Positions 52,892-61,594 of a stretch of 64,000 bases of DNA are shown piece after piece. Made by a program: the position numbers and the translations under genes. Position 1 is the first letter of the stretch; the number at the start of each line of letters is the position of its first letter. Under the pieces are notes generated by a model that searched no databases, was not told the DNA's origin, and saw nothing but the letters and a program-made list of their open reading frames with translations. Source of the DNA: an uncultured Alphaproteobacteria bacterium. GTDB taxonomy: Bacteria > Pseudomonadota > Alphaproteobacteria > HIMB59 > GCA-002718135. The stretch spans positions 487,127-551,126 of the forward strand of contig CACMJS010000001.1 in assembly GCA_902614085.1 (NCBI GenBank). The letters are read 5' to 3'.

Positions 52892-53656
52892 ATGACAACT
52901 TTCAATAATCAAGATCTTCAATCTAAATTTGACGAAAATGGTTATATTGCAATAAACCCATTATTTTCTATTGATAAAATTGAAGAGATTAAAATTGAAT
53001 TATCAAGATATATAAAAGATGTTTCACCTAATGTACCTGATCATCATATTTTTTATGAAAATAAAGATGATAAAACTACTATAAAACAACTTCAGCAAAT
53101 GTTTACATACGATGACTATTTTAAAAAATTAATAGAAAATTCCCCCATTAGAGAAGTTGCAGAGATAGTATTACGAGAAAAAGCTGAACCAAAAAATTTA
53201 CAATTTTTTAATAAACCACCGGGGATTGGAAAGCCAACACCACCTCATCAAGATGGTTATTACTTTATGTTAAAAAAACACAATGCAGTAACTTGTTGGC
53301 TAGCTCTTGAAAAAGTGGATGAAGAAAATGGATGTATTCATTATGTTAAAGGTTCTCATAAATTAGAATATAGGCCACATGGAAGATCAAATGTTTTAGG
53401 TTTTTCTCAGGGTATAACTGATTTTGGAAATAATGATGATAAAAAAAATACCGTTTCGTTTCCTGGTGAACCAGGTACATTTTTAATCCATAACGCCAAA
53501 ACAATTCATTGGGCTGAAGGCAACAAATCTAAAACAAGAACTAGAAAAGCCTTAGGTTTTATTTATTATGGAGAAAGTGCAGAAATCAATCAAGAAGCTC
53601 ATGATGCTTATCAAGAAAAACTGAGAATAGAAATGAAGGAAAAAAATTTAATATGA
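52892..53656 (+). CDS. Phytanoyl-CoA dioxygenase (PhyH)-family 2-oxoglutarate/Fe(II) oxygenase, copy 1
   Basis: 254 residues. The Fe(II) site is HxD in TPPHQDGYYFML and a distal His in NAKTIHWAEGNKS; the 2-oxoglutarate arginine is in KSKTRTRKALGF. The N-terminus FDENGYIAINPLFSIDKIEEI is typical of PhyH oxygenases, and NGCIHYVKGSHK is the conserved strand. These enzymes hydroxylate small acids, amines or phosphonates. It overlaps copy 2 by 4 bases and is followed by an aminotransferase, aldolase and M81 enzyme. Confidence 0.9.
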   Translation: MTTFNNQDLQSKFDENGYIAINPLFSIDKIEEIKIELSRYIKDVSPNVPDHHIFYENKDDKTTIKQLQQMFTYDDYFKKLIENSPIREVAEIVLREKAEPKNLQFFNKPPGIGKPTPPHQDGYYFMLKKHNAVTCWLALEKVDEENGCIHYVKGSHKLEYRPHGRSNVLGFSQGITDFGNNDDKKNTVSFPGEPGTFLIHNAKTIHWAEGNKSKTRTRKALGFIYYGESAEINQEAHDAYQEKLRIEMKEKNLI

Positions 53657-54432
53657 ATTTTAATACAAATATTCCTGATTTAAGTGATTTAAAAAAAATC
53701 TATGATGAAAATGGATACAACCACATACCAGAACTTTTTTCGAAGTCAGATATGGAGCTTATAAACAAAGAGTTTGATAGATATATTAAAGACTGTGTTC
53801 CTAAAATGAAAGAAGGTGAAGTGTATTATGTTGATAAAACAAATAAAGATACCCTAATGCAAATGCAAAAGTTAGAAGAATACGATGATTTCTTTCATGA
53901 TTTATTTCACAATAGTAAAATAAAAGAATTAGCTGCCAACGCTTTAGGCGAGGAAGTTATACCTAGAGCAATGGAGTATTTTAATAAACCTCCTGGTAAA
54001 AGTAATCCAACCCCACCTCATCAAGATGGCTATTATTTTAATTTAGATAATGATAAGGCTGTTACTGGCTGGCTTGCTCTTGAAGATGTTGATGATGAAA
54101 ATGGATGTATCAATTATGTTAAAGGTTCACATAAATATGAAGGGTACAGACCACATGGTAAATCAGAAATTTTAGGTTTTTCAAAAGGGGTTACTGATTT
54201 TGGTACTGAAGAAGACAAAAAAAATACGGTAAAGTTCGAAGGTAAGGCCGGAATGTTTTTAATGCATCACGCAAAAATTATACATTTTGCTGATCCTAAT
54301 AAATCTAAAACTCGATCACGAAGAGCTTTTGGTTTTGTTTATCATGGTGTTTCTGCAAAACATGACAAACAGAAAGAAAAAATGGAACAGGAACAATTAA
54401 AAGCAGAGTTAAAATCAAAAAACAAATTATAA
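53653..54432 (+). CDS. Phytanoyl-CoA dioxygenase (PhyH)-family 2-oxoglutarate/Fe(II) oxygenase, copy 2
   Basis: 259 residues and clearly paralogous to copy 1, with the same PTPPHQDGYYF Fe-site motif, NGCINYVKGSHK, HHAKIIHFADPNKSKTRSRRAFGF (distal His and 2-oxoglutarate Arg), all intact. Both copies look active, so they may hydroxylate different positions or form a heterodimer. It overlaps copy 1 by 4 bases and lies 1 base before the class IV aminotransferase. Confidence 0.9.
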   Translation: MNFNTNIPDLSDLKKIYDENGYNHIPELFSKSDMELINKEFDRYIKDCVPKMKEGEVYYVDKTNKDTLMQMQKLEEYDDFFHDLFHNSKIKELAANALGEEVIPRAMEYFNKPPGKSNPTPPHQDGYYFNLDNDKAVTGWLALEDVDDENGCINYVKGSHKYEGYRPHGKSEILGFSKGVTDFGTEEDKKNTVKFEGKAGMFLMHHAKIIHFADPNKSKTRSRRAFGFVYHGVSAKHDKQKEKMEQEQLKAELKSKNKL

Positions 54433-54433
54433 A

Positions 54434-55354
54434 ATGAATAATAGAAAAGTTTATATTTCTGGTGAGATTGTGCCAGAAGCAGACGCTAAAATTTCAATAT
54501 TTGATAGTGCTGTGCTTCTAGGTGATACTGTAACTGAATCTACTAGAACATTTAATTACAAACCATTCAAACTAGATGATCACTTGGAAAGGTTATATAA
54601 ATCATTTAAATTAACACGTATTGATCCTCAAATGACAATAGAGGAAATGAAAAAAGTTAGCCTTGATTTATTAGAAATTAATAAAGATCAATATAAGGGC
54701 AATGAGGACTGCTGGCTTGTACATAATATTTCTCGTGGACATTCAATAACTGGAGGCAACCCAGCTTTGCAAGTCTCTAAGCCAACTGTTATGATTTACA
54801 CTCAACCTATGAATCTTGTTTTATGGGCTCCTTTTTATACTAAAGGCTGTCATGCAGTAACTCCTCCGACTCGAATGGTACCCTCACAATCTTTAGATGC
54901 TAGAATCAAAAACAGAAGTCGTCTTTTTTACACCTTAGCAGAAATTGAAGCAAAATTAGTTGACCCTGAGGCTCAAAGTGTCATTCTTGATATTCATGGA
55001 AATGTAGCAGAGAATAAAGGTGGAAATATATTTATGATAAAAGATGGAAAGTTAATTACACCAACAACTGCTAATTGTTTGGAGGGACTTACAAGGAATT
55101 CAACTATGGAAATAGCCAGATCTTTGGATATAGAAGTGATTGAAGCAGTAATTCAATCTTATGATCTAGCTACTGCAGATGAAATGTTTATTACTAGTAC
55201 GCCATATTCAATAATGCCTGCAACAAAATTTAATGGAATGCCAATCGCTGATGGAAATGTTGGCCCAATAACTAAAAAGTTAATTCAAGGATGGAGTGAC
55301 AGAGTAGGCGTCGATATCGTTAAGCAAGCTGAAGAGCAATTACATAAACATTAA
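54434..55354 (+). CDS. Class IV (branched-chain/D-amino acid type) aminotransferase
   Basis: 306 residues of fold-type IV PLP aminotransferase. ISIFDSAVLLGDTVTESTRTF is the N-terminal domain start; the PLP lysine is probably the K of RIKNRSRLFY; GNVAENKGGNIFMIKDGKLITP and LEGLTRNSTMEIA are typical. The family covers BCAT, D-amino acid transaminase and aminodeoxychorismate lyase. Its place between PhyH oxygenases and a DapA-like aldolase suggests transamination of a hydroxylated amino acid, rather than general valine/leucine synthesis. Confidence 0.87.
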   Translation: MNNRKVYISGEIVPEADAKISIFDSAVLLGDTVTESTRTFNYKPFKLDDHLERLYKSFKLTRIDPQMTIEEMKKVSLDLLEINKDQYKGNEDCWLVHNISRGHSITGGNPALQVSKPTVMIYTQPMNLVLWAPFYTKGCHAVTPPTRMVPSQSLDARIKNRSRLFYTLAEIEAKLVDPEAQSVILDIHGNVAENKGGNIFMIKDGKLITPTTANCLEGLTRNSTMEIARSLDIEVIEAVIQSYDLATADEMFITSTPYSIMPATKFNGMPIADGNVGPITKKLIQGWSDRVGVDIVKQAEEQLHKH

Positions 55355-55355
55355 A

Positions 55356-56273
55356 ATGAAAACACTAGAGAAACCAAATGGAATTTGGGGAACTATTCTT
55401 TTACCAATTAATAATAATCAAATTGACTGGGTTGCATTTGAAGAACAAATTCATATTTTATGTGACTCAAAAGTTTCTGGTATTTATACTAATGGTACCG
55501 CTGCAGAATGTCATAATCAAACAGAACAAGAATTTGATAAATTATCGGAAATAGTTTCAACTATTGCACTTAAAAAAAAGAAAAAGTTTCAACTTGGTTT
55601 AAGTCACACTAATCCAAGAATCTGCCAAGAAAGAGCAAAGCGAATGGTAAGTTTAAAACCAAATGGATTTCAAATTACTTTACCAGATTGGTGGCCTCCA
55701 ACTTTTAATGAGTCAAAGAATTTTATTTTAGGAATGCAAGAGGTGGTTGAGGATATTTATATGATTTTATATAATCCTCCTCATGCAAAAGTCCTGCTTT
55801 CTCTTGAAGAGATTAGTTTATTAAAACAATCGGTTCAAAATCTTGTAGGAATTAAATGTGCAGGGGGAGATGAGCAATGGTACTCACAAAGAAGAGATAA
55901 ATTAGATGATTTCTCGGTATTTGTGCCTGGACATACAGTTGTATATGGAAAACCTTTAGGAGCAAATGGATCCTATTCTAATGTTGCATGTTTAAGCCCA
56001 AATGGCGCTGTTAAAATTTGGGATTTAATCGAGAAAGATTATGAAAAAGCAAAAGAACTAGAAGCAAAAGTCTTAAATTTTATGAAACAATATATTTTGC
56101 CCTTTGCTACAAAACTATCAAACACTGGTTTAGATAAATTACTTGCTTCTGTTGGTGGATGGGGGCCAGTATCTGAAAAAGTTCTCTGGCCTTATGACGG
56201 AGCAACTGAAGAAGATGTCAAAAAAATAAAAATACATGCAAATAATGAATTAGAAGAAATACTAAATGTCTAA
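55356..56273 (+). CDS. DapA/NanA-family aldolase
   Basis: 305 residues. Barrel with IYTNGTAAECHNQTEQEFDKL (the GT-x-E loop binding the 2-oxo acid carboxylate), catalytic tyrosine in MILYNPPHAKV and Schiff-base lysine in LVGIKCAGGDEQW. It belongs to the same superfamily as the true nanA at 60665 but is distant from it and lacks the NanA motif PPFYYNF. It should add or remove pyruvate from a hydroxylated 2-oxo acid. One base after the aminotransferase and overlapping the M81 gene by 8 bases. Confidence 0.85.
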   Translation: MKTLEKPNGIWGTILLPINNNQIDWVAFEEQIHILCDSKVSGIYTNGTAAECHNQTEQEFDKLSEIVSTIALKKKKKFQLGLSHTNPRICQERAKRMVSLKPNGFQITLPDWWPPTFNESKNFILGMQEVVEDIYMILYNPPHAKVLLSLEEISLLKQSVQNLVGIKCAGGDEQWYSQRRDKLDDFSVFVPGHTVVYGKPLGANGSYSNVACLSPNGAVKIWDLIEKDYEKAKELEAKVLNFMKQYILPFATKLSNTGLDKLLASVGGWGPVSEKVLWPYDGATEEDVKKIKIHANNELEEILNV

Positions 56274-57753
56274 AAATATTTTTCTCTCAGGTATATATCA
56301 TGAAACACATACATTTTTAGGCGAGCCAACTACTATAAAAGATTTTATCATTTTACATGATCAAGAAATAATTAAAGAAAACACTGGTAATGGATCTCCA
56401 ACAGATGGTTTTATAGAATATGCTTCTCATCAAAATTGGAATATTATTCCAGGCATTCAAATGTCAGCCAGACCTTCAGGCACAGTTGATGAAGAGTCAG
56501 AAAATTATTTTAAAAAAAATTTCTTTGAAAAATTAAAAGTTTCTTGTCACAATATAGACGCTATATTTTTAGTTTTGCATGGCGCGATGGTAAGTACAAA
56601 CCATGATGATTTTGAGGGAGATTTTCTCAAAGAAATTCAAAGTTTTTTATCGAAAGAAAATATTTCTATTCCGATCGTTGCAGTTTTAGATTTACATGCC
56701 AATGTTTCAGAAAATATGATCAAGTATAGTACATGTGTCTATGCATATAGAAAAAATCCTCACAGTGATTCTAGAGAAACAGCAGTAAAAGCTGCATCAA
56801 TTTTAAATGATCTTTTTATTAATCCTAACGTTGAACAAATACATTTAGACACAAATTATATTTTACCTCCAACTGGTGTTGGAACAGCAAGTGATCCAAT
56901 GAAAACAATTTTAGAGGAAGCATTAAAGATAGAGGAGAAAGATCCAAAAATCATATGTATTAATGTTATGGCAGGGTATTCATATGCAGATATCCCAGAA
57001 TGTGGTTTTAGTATCAATTGTTGTACCAGAGGAAAAATTAGTCAGGCGAAAAAATACCTTGATAATTTAGTCAATATACTTGAAACAAAAATTAAAGATG
57101 GTTACCCAAAAGAAAATTCTTTAGATGAAGCTTTAAAAGTAATTGATAATATTCCAGAAATTAAAAAACCAATATTATTAATTGAACCAGCTGATAATAT
57201 TGGTGGTGGAACACCAGGAGATGCCACTGATTTATTAGACCGCTTGTTAAAAACCAATCATAAAGACATTGTTGCAATTATAAACGACCCTGAAGCTGTA
57301 GAAGTTTGTCATAAAGCTCAAATACATAACGAAATTAAATTACATATTGGTGCAAAATTTGATACGTTTCATGGCAAACCTATTTTTATTAAAGCAAATT
57401 TAGAAAGAATTTCTGATGGAACATTTGAACTTGAAAATAAACAATCCCATTTAGCTTCAATGATGGGAACAAAAATTAATATGGGTCCTTCAGCTGTCTT
57501 AAAAAATGATCAATTAACGTTACTATTAACTTCAAACAAAACACCACCAATGGATTTAGGTCAACTAACCTCACAAGGCATTAATCCAAGAGATGCAAAA
57601 TTAATAATAATAAAGGCAGCGGTGTCTCATAAAGATGCATATGACCCAATTGCTTCTCAGAGTTTCTATATTGATAGCCAAGGTCTTTGTACAAGCAATT
57701 TAAAAAGATTACCTTTTAAAAAAATTGGGAATAAAATTATTTCTTTAGATTAG
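56266..57753 (+). CDS. M81-family metallohydrolase (MlrC-like)
   Basis: 495 residues, full-length M81/MlrC-type: opening FLSGIYHETHTFLGEP (metal-binding His-Glu-Thr), LHGAMVSTNHDDFEGDF, VLDLHANVSENMI, and RKNPHSDSRETA. The C-terminal domain follows with LIEPADNIGGGTPGDATDLL. MlrC cleaves linearised microcystin, but most members act on other amide bonds and are found with ABC transporters and catabolic enzymes. It is probably cytoplasmic (no signal peptide). Its 3' end overlaps the convergent class III aminotransferase by 4 bases. Confidence 0.88.
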   Translation: MSKNIFLSGIYHETHTFLGEPTTIKDFIILHDQEIIKENTGNGSPTDGFIEYASHQNWNIIPGIQMSARPSGTVDEESENYFKKNFFEKLKVSCHNIDAIFLVLHGAMVSTNHDDFEGDFLKEIQSFLSKENISIPIVAVLDLHANVSENMIKYSTCVYAYRKNPHSDSRETAVKAASILNDLFINPNVEQIHLDTNYILPPTGVGTASDPMKTILEEALKIEEKDPKIICINVMAGYSYADIPECGFSINCCTRGKISQAKKYLDNLVNILETKIKDGYPKENSLDEALKVIDNIPEIKKPILLIEPADNIGGGTPGDATDLLDRLLKTNHKDIVAIINDPEAVEVCHKAQIHNEIKLHIGAKFDTFHGKPIFIKANLERISDGTFELENKQSHLASMMGTKINMGPSAVLKNDQLTLLLTSNKTPPMDLGQLTSQGINPRDAKLIIIKAAVSHKDAYDPIASQSFYIDSQGLCTSNLKRLPFKKIGNKIISLD

Positions 57754-59051
57754 TTTAGTCTTTTAAAACCATTGTGTGCAATTGGACCTTCTAATAAATC
57801 CATAATGTCTCTTCCATCTTCACACTCTTTGATTGTTTTAAAGATAGGGCGTATATTTTCAATGTAACCGTCAATGATATCTTTAGTGTGAGCAGTACAA
57901 ACATAGACTGAAGTCGCAGCAAGATAACCCTTTTTAAGCATTTCTTGAGTAATAAATGTTTTATATGCTAACGCTTTTTCACTTTTAAATGAAAATGTTG
58001 TCAGTGCTGCTAAACCACTAATAGTAATTGGCAGATCAAATTCTTTTGACAACTTCATCCACTCGCTATTTACGTATTCACCATTTTTTGTAATTTGTTC
58101 CCATGATTTTTCTTTTTCCATAACTTTTAGTGTTGCCACTCCAGCTGTAGATCCAATTCTTTCAGTCCAAAAAGTACTACTTATAAAAGATTTTTCTGCT
58201 GTTTGCATAACCTCTCTTTTACCTAAAACAGCTGTTACTGCGTAACCATTACCTAGAGCCTTTCCAAACATTGCTACATCAGGTTCAACATTATAAAGTT
58301 TATGCAGACCTCCATAATTTTTTCGGAAACCAGATGTGCATTCATCAAAAACTAAAACAATATTATTATCATTGGCTAACTTTCTCACTCGATGTAAAAA
58401 ATCATTTTCAGGCTCTTTGTTTCGAAAAACTTCCATTTTAATAACACCTATATTTTTTGTTTTGACTAAATTATCTAGTTTATCAAAATTATTGTATTCA
58501 AATGGATATACACTTCCTTTAAGATTTTGTGGGACTCCATATGGATCTAAACCTGGTAATAGATGACCATCCAAACCTTTAGAGTCAGATAAATTAGATG
58601 CCAAATACCAATCGTGCCATCCATGATATCCGCAAAAGGCCACGTTATCTCTTCCAGATGCCGCTCTAGCAAGACGTATTGCAACAGAATTTGCTTCACC
58701 ACCAGATCTTGCAAATCTTGCCATATCAGCCCAAGGGTGTAACTCAACCAATCGTTCTGTAAGCTCAACTTCCTCAGGCGCATTGAGAGAAGACATATTT
58801 CCATTTCCTACTATTTCTTTTACAGCTTCATCAACTTCTGGATGACTATAGCCAAGTGAATTAGTACCTGGCGTCATTAATGTATCAATATATTTATTTC
58901 CATCTAGGTCCCATACTTCACAACCTTTAGTTTTGCTAAAATAAGCTGGCCAATGTTCTGGTAAAAACATTTCAGGTCTTTTTGATAGAAGCATGTTACC
59001 ACCAGCAACTAGCTGTTTGGCTTTTGAATATAATTTTTGTCCTTTACCCAT
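57750..59051 (-). CDS. Class III aminotransferase (glutamate-1-semialdehyde aminomutase-like)
   Basis: 433 residues of fold-type I. VWDLDGNKYIDTLMTPGTNSLGYSHPEV opens the PLP domain, FARSGGEANSVAIRLARAASGR binds phosphate, VFDECTSGF carries the PLP aspartate and MFGKALGNGY the catalytic lysine. The family resembles GSAM but includes many sugar or amino-sugar transaminases. It lies 50 bases after nanK in the nan operon, so it may act on an amino sugar or sialic-acid-related compound; that is inference. Confidence 0.85.
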   Translation of the reverse strand: MGKGQKLYSKAKQLVAGGNMLLSKRPEMFLPEHWPAYFSKTKGCEVWDLDGNKYIDTLMTPGTNSLGYSHPEVDEAVKEIVGNGNMSSLNAPEEVELTERLVELHPWADMARFARSGGEANSVAIRLARAASGRDNVAFCGYHGWHDWYLASNLSDSKGLDGHLLPGLDPYGVPQNLKGSVYPFEYNNFDKLDNLVKTKNIGVIKMEVFRNKEPENDFLHRVRKLANDNNIVLVFDECTSGFRKNYGGLHKLYNVEPDVAMFGKALGNGYAVTAVLGKREVMQTAEKSFISSTFWTERIGSTAGVATLKVMEKEKSWEQITKNGEYVNSEWMKLSKEFDLPITISGLAALTTFSFKSEKALAYKTFITQEMLKKGYLAATSVYVCTAHTKDIIDGYIENIRPIFKTIKECEDGRDIMDLLEGPIAHNGFKRLN

Positions 59052-59101
59052 ATAATTAACCTATGCAATTTTCATTAAAAGCACAATCAGTTTCTCATCA
59101 A

Positions 59102-59983
59102 TTATAACAAAGCTCCAATTTTTGCAGCTTTTACGCCAAGAGATGACTTTACTATTTTTACATGAAATAAGTTAGGTTCTCTTTTTAAGTTTTCTTTGAC
59201 AAGTTCTACATAACCTTTTGCCATTCCAATACTTCCACCAAGAATAATTATGTCAATATCAAATATAGCTTTTAAATTTCCACATAATTCGGAGATTGAT
59301 TTAGCAGATAACTCTATTATTTTATTAGCCCACTTTTTATTATTCAAACTATAATTAAAAATTTCTTTCGCAGAAACATTTCTATATCCTTTTTGTTTAG
59401 CCATTTTTCTCATAGCTTTACCAGAAGCAACACTTTCAAATGTTCCAATTCTTCCACTACCACACCTTTTATTTCCTAATGTTGTTGTTGTAAAACCTAA
59501 ATGCCCAGCTAAACCATTTTCAGAAAGTAAAGGTTTACCATTTAAAACTATGCCTACTCCAATGCCACTTGAAATAGTTATATAACCAACACGTTTAAAT
59601 TTATAACCTTTACCATAAATAGCTTCGCCAAAAGCTGCAGCAGTCGCATCATTGATTATAGTAGTTGGAGCATTAAATTTTTTTTCTATAAGTTTTTTTA
59701 GGGGTATTTTAAAAATTCCTGAATTTTCTCTATTTACTGAATACCAGTTTCCATGTTGATCAACTCTACCTGTAATTGCTATGCCTATTTTCTTAAATTT
59801 TAATTTATTCATTTTTTCAATATTATTCACAATTTGTTGTAAGTAATTTTTACCACCTTTTTTAATTGAAGTAGGTTCAGTAATAGTTTTTTTAAATTTT
59901 CCTTTAATAATTTCTGATATCGATATTTTTGTGGCTCCAAAATCAATAGCAATGCCTGATTTAGTAAAACTTTTCTTATTCAT
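59102..59983 (-). CDS. nanK: ROK-family kinase, probable N-acetylmannosamine kinase
   Basis: 293 residues. The ROK phosphate-1 loop is GIAIDFGATKISISEI; the sugar-binding segment TIINDATAAAFGEAIYG carries the catalytic Asp; ITISSGIGVGIVLNG and IILGGSIGMAKGY are the later ATP loops. The zinc motif is degenerate (GHLGFTTTTLGNKRCGSGRIGTFES): only one of three usual cysteines is kept. Assigned NanK because it lies in nanA-nanE-nanK order and overlaps nanE by 8 bases. The reaction is ManNAc to ManNAc-6-P, in the cytoplasm. Confidence 0.82.
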   Translation of the reverse strand: MNKKSFTKSGIAIDFGATKISISEIIKGKFKKTITEPTSIKKGGKNYLQQIVNNIEKMNKLKFKKIGIAITGRVDQHGNWYSVNRENSGIFKIPLKKLIEKKFNAPTTIINDATAAAFGEAIYGKGYKFKRVGYITISSGIGVGIVLNGKPLLSENGLAGHLGFTTTTLGNKRCGSGRIGTFESVASGKAMRKMAKQKGYRNVSAKEIFNYSLNNKKWANKIIELSAKSISELCGNLKAIFDIDIIILGGSIGMAKGYVELVKENLKREPNLFHVKIVKSSLGVKAAKIGALL

Positions 59984-60656
59984 TTTTTATTTTAATTTCT
60001 TTTACAAACCAACTTGTAATATTATCAATACGTGTAATTGCACTCCCTACAGTAACTGCATCTGCTCCTGCTACTATAGCTTTCTTAGCTAAAACTGGAG
60101 AATTATAACGACCTTCTGCCATAACAAAACTATCAAGTTTCTTGAATTGTTTAACTAAATTTAAATCTGGCTTATCAGTATCTTTAACTTTTTTACCAAC
60201 ATAACCAGCAAGTGTAGTTCCAATTATATCTGCGCCTTCCAATATTGCATTTTTGGCATCATCTAAGTTTGAACAGTCAGCCATTGCAAGACGATTAGAA
60301 TTTTTAATTTTTGAAACTATTTCTATTGTAGAAAAAGGCCTTTTCCTTTTAGTAGCATCATAAGCAATTATATCAGCACCACTTTTAATAATTTTTTCTA
60401 CATCACTCAAAAGTGGTGTAATTCGCACTTTATAGTTTTTTAAATCATTTTTTATAATTCCAATAACTGGAAGAGAGATGTTTTTTTTTACTTCACGAAT
60501 ATTTTTTGCACCTTCTATTCTAACTCCACTACAACCTCCAAGTATTGCAGTTTTAGCCATTGAAATTATAATTTTAGTATCATCCTGAGGACTTCCCTCG
60601 TTAGGTTGACATGAAACAATTATCTTATTTTTTAATTTTTTTAAAATACTATGCAC
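59976..60656 (-). CDS. nanE: N-acetylmannosamine-6-phosphate 2-epimerase
   Basis: 226 residues. A near textbook NanE: IIVSCQPNEGSPQDDTK, GVRIEGAKNIREVKK, VIGIIKNDLKNYKVRITPLLSDVEKI (catalytic lysine in I-I-K-x-D), ADIIAYDATKRKRP, MADCSNLDDAKNAILEGADIIGTTLAGY, VMAEGRYNSPVLAKKAI and VTVGSAITRIDNIT. It converts ManNAc-6-P to GlcNAc-6-P. It is 8 bases after nanA and overlaps nanK by 8 bases, which is strong context for sialic acid catabolism. Confidence 0.96.
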   Translation of the reverse strand: MHSILKKLKNKIIVSCQPNEGSPQDDTKIIISMAKTAILGGCSGVRIEGAKNIREVKKNISLPVIGIIKNDLKNYKVRITPLLSDVEKIIKSGADIIAYDATKRKRPFSTIEIVSKIKNSNRLAMADCSNLDDAKNAILEGADIIGTTLAGYVGKKVKDTDKPDLNLVKQFKKLDSFVMAEGRYNSPVLAKKAIVAGADAVTVGSAITRIDNITSWFVKEIKIKNE

Positions 60657-60664
60657 TTTATAAT

Positions 60665-61594
60665 TTATAAAGTTTCAAGAAATTTAATCCCTGAAAGATC
60701 ATATTCTGAACATAAAACTCTCAGATCTTTTTTAATTTCTTTCTCAATTTCATTATCAATAAAACTAGTAAATGGTTTTCTCACGTAACCAGAATCTATT
60801 CCCATCCAATTTAATCCCATTTTAATAAATGAGTAACCTGATTTTTTAACAGCATACAAAATTATAATATTTGCTTTTATTTGAAGTTTCTTTGCTTCAG
60901 CAATATTACCATTTTTTATATTTTCATATATTTGAACAAATATTTCAGGCATTAAATTATAAAAAGATCCAATTAAACCATCAGCACCTGAAATTAAACC
61001 TGATATAGCCATTTGGTCCATACCATTATAAATTTTAAAATAATTACCAATTTCTTTTTTTATTACTTCAAAATTGAAGTGAGTAGCTGCAGTATATTTA
61101 ACACCTTTTATATTTTCAATTGCAGCAAGTTTTTTTAATGTATCAATATCCATCAAATTAGCTCGTTCAATGTTATAAATAATTATTGGTAAATCAGTTG
61201 ATTTAGCAATATCACTATAATAATTAAAAATTTCCTCATTAGTAAAGTTGTAATAAAAAGGAGGTAGTGCTGATAATCCGTCGACACCCGCTTTTGTTGC
61301 ATATTCTGCTAAATCAGTTGTTATTTTTGTACCTATAGAGCCTATATGTGCAATTACGGGAACTCTGCCATTCACTTCTTCAACAATTATATCGATAACT
61401 TTTTTCTTTTCTTCTGGAGACATTAGAAAAGTTTCTCCTGTACTTCCAGTTACATACAAGCCATTTACTTTTTCATTTATTGAATGATTAATTATATTTC
61501 TTAAACCTTCTTTGTTGATACTTTCATCTTTGTTAAAAGATGTAATCATTGCAGGCATTACACCATTTAGATCATTTGATTGAAATTTAGGCAT
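60665..61594 (-). CDS. nanA: N-acetylneuraminate lyase
   Basis: 309 residues of the NanA/DapA superfamily. The sialic-acid lyase signature motifs are present: GLYVTGSTGETFLMSPEEKK, ALPPFYYNFTNEEIF (NanA-type PPFYY), catalytic tyrosine in PIIIYNIERANLM and Schiff-base lysine in GVKYTAATHFNF, then YNGMDQMAISGLISGADGLIGSFYN. It splits Neu5Ac into ManNAc and pyruvate. The gene abuts the oppF-like gene and precedes nanE, forming a transporter-nan operon. Confidence 0.93.
   Translation of the reverse strand: MPKFQSNDLNGVMPAMITSFNKDESINKEGLRNIINHSINEKVNGLYVTGSTGETFLMSPEEKKKVIDIIVEEVNGRVPVIAHIGSIGTKITTDLAEYATKAGVDGLSALPPFYYNFTNEEIFNYYSDIAKSTDLPIIIYNIERANLMDIDTLKKLAAIENIKGVKYTAATHFNFEVIKKEIGNYFKIYNGMDQMAISGLISGADGLIGSFYNLMPEIFVQIYENIKNGNIAEAKKLQIKANIIILYAVKKSGYSFIKMGLNWMGIDSGYVRKPFTSFIDNEIEKEIKKDLRVLCSEYDLSGIKFLETL

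Noticed and set aside
55356-56273. Second N-acetylneuraminate lyase
   Set aside because: It lacks the PPFYY and YNGMDQ-type stretches found in the nanA at 60665, so it is called only as a DapA/NanA-family aldolase.
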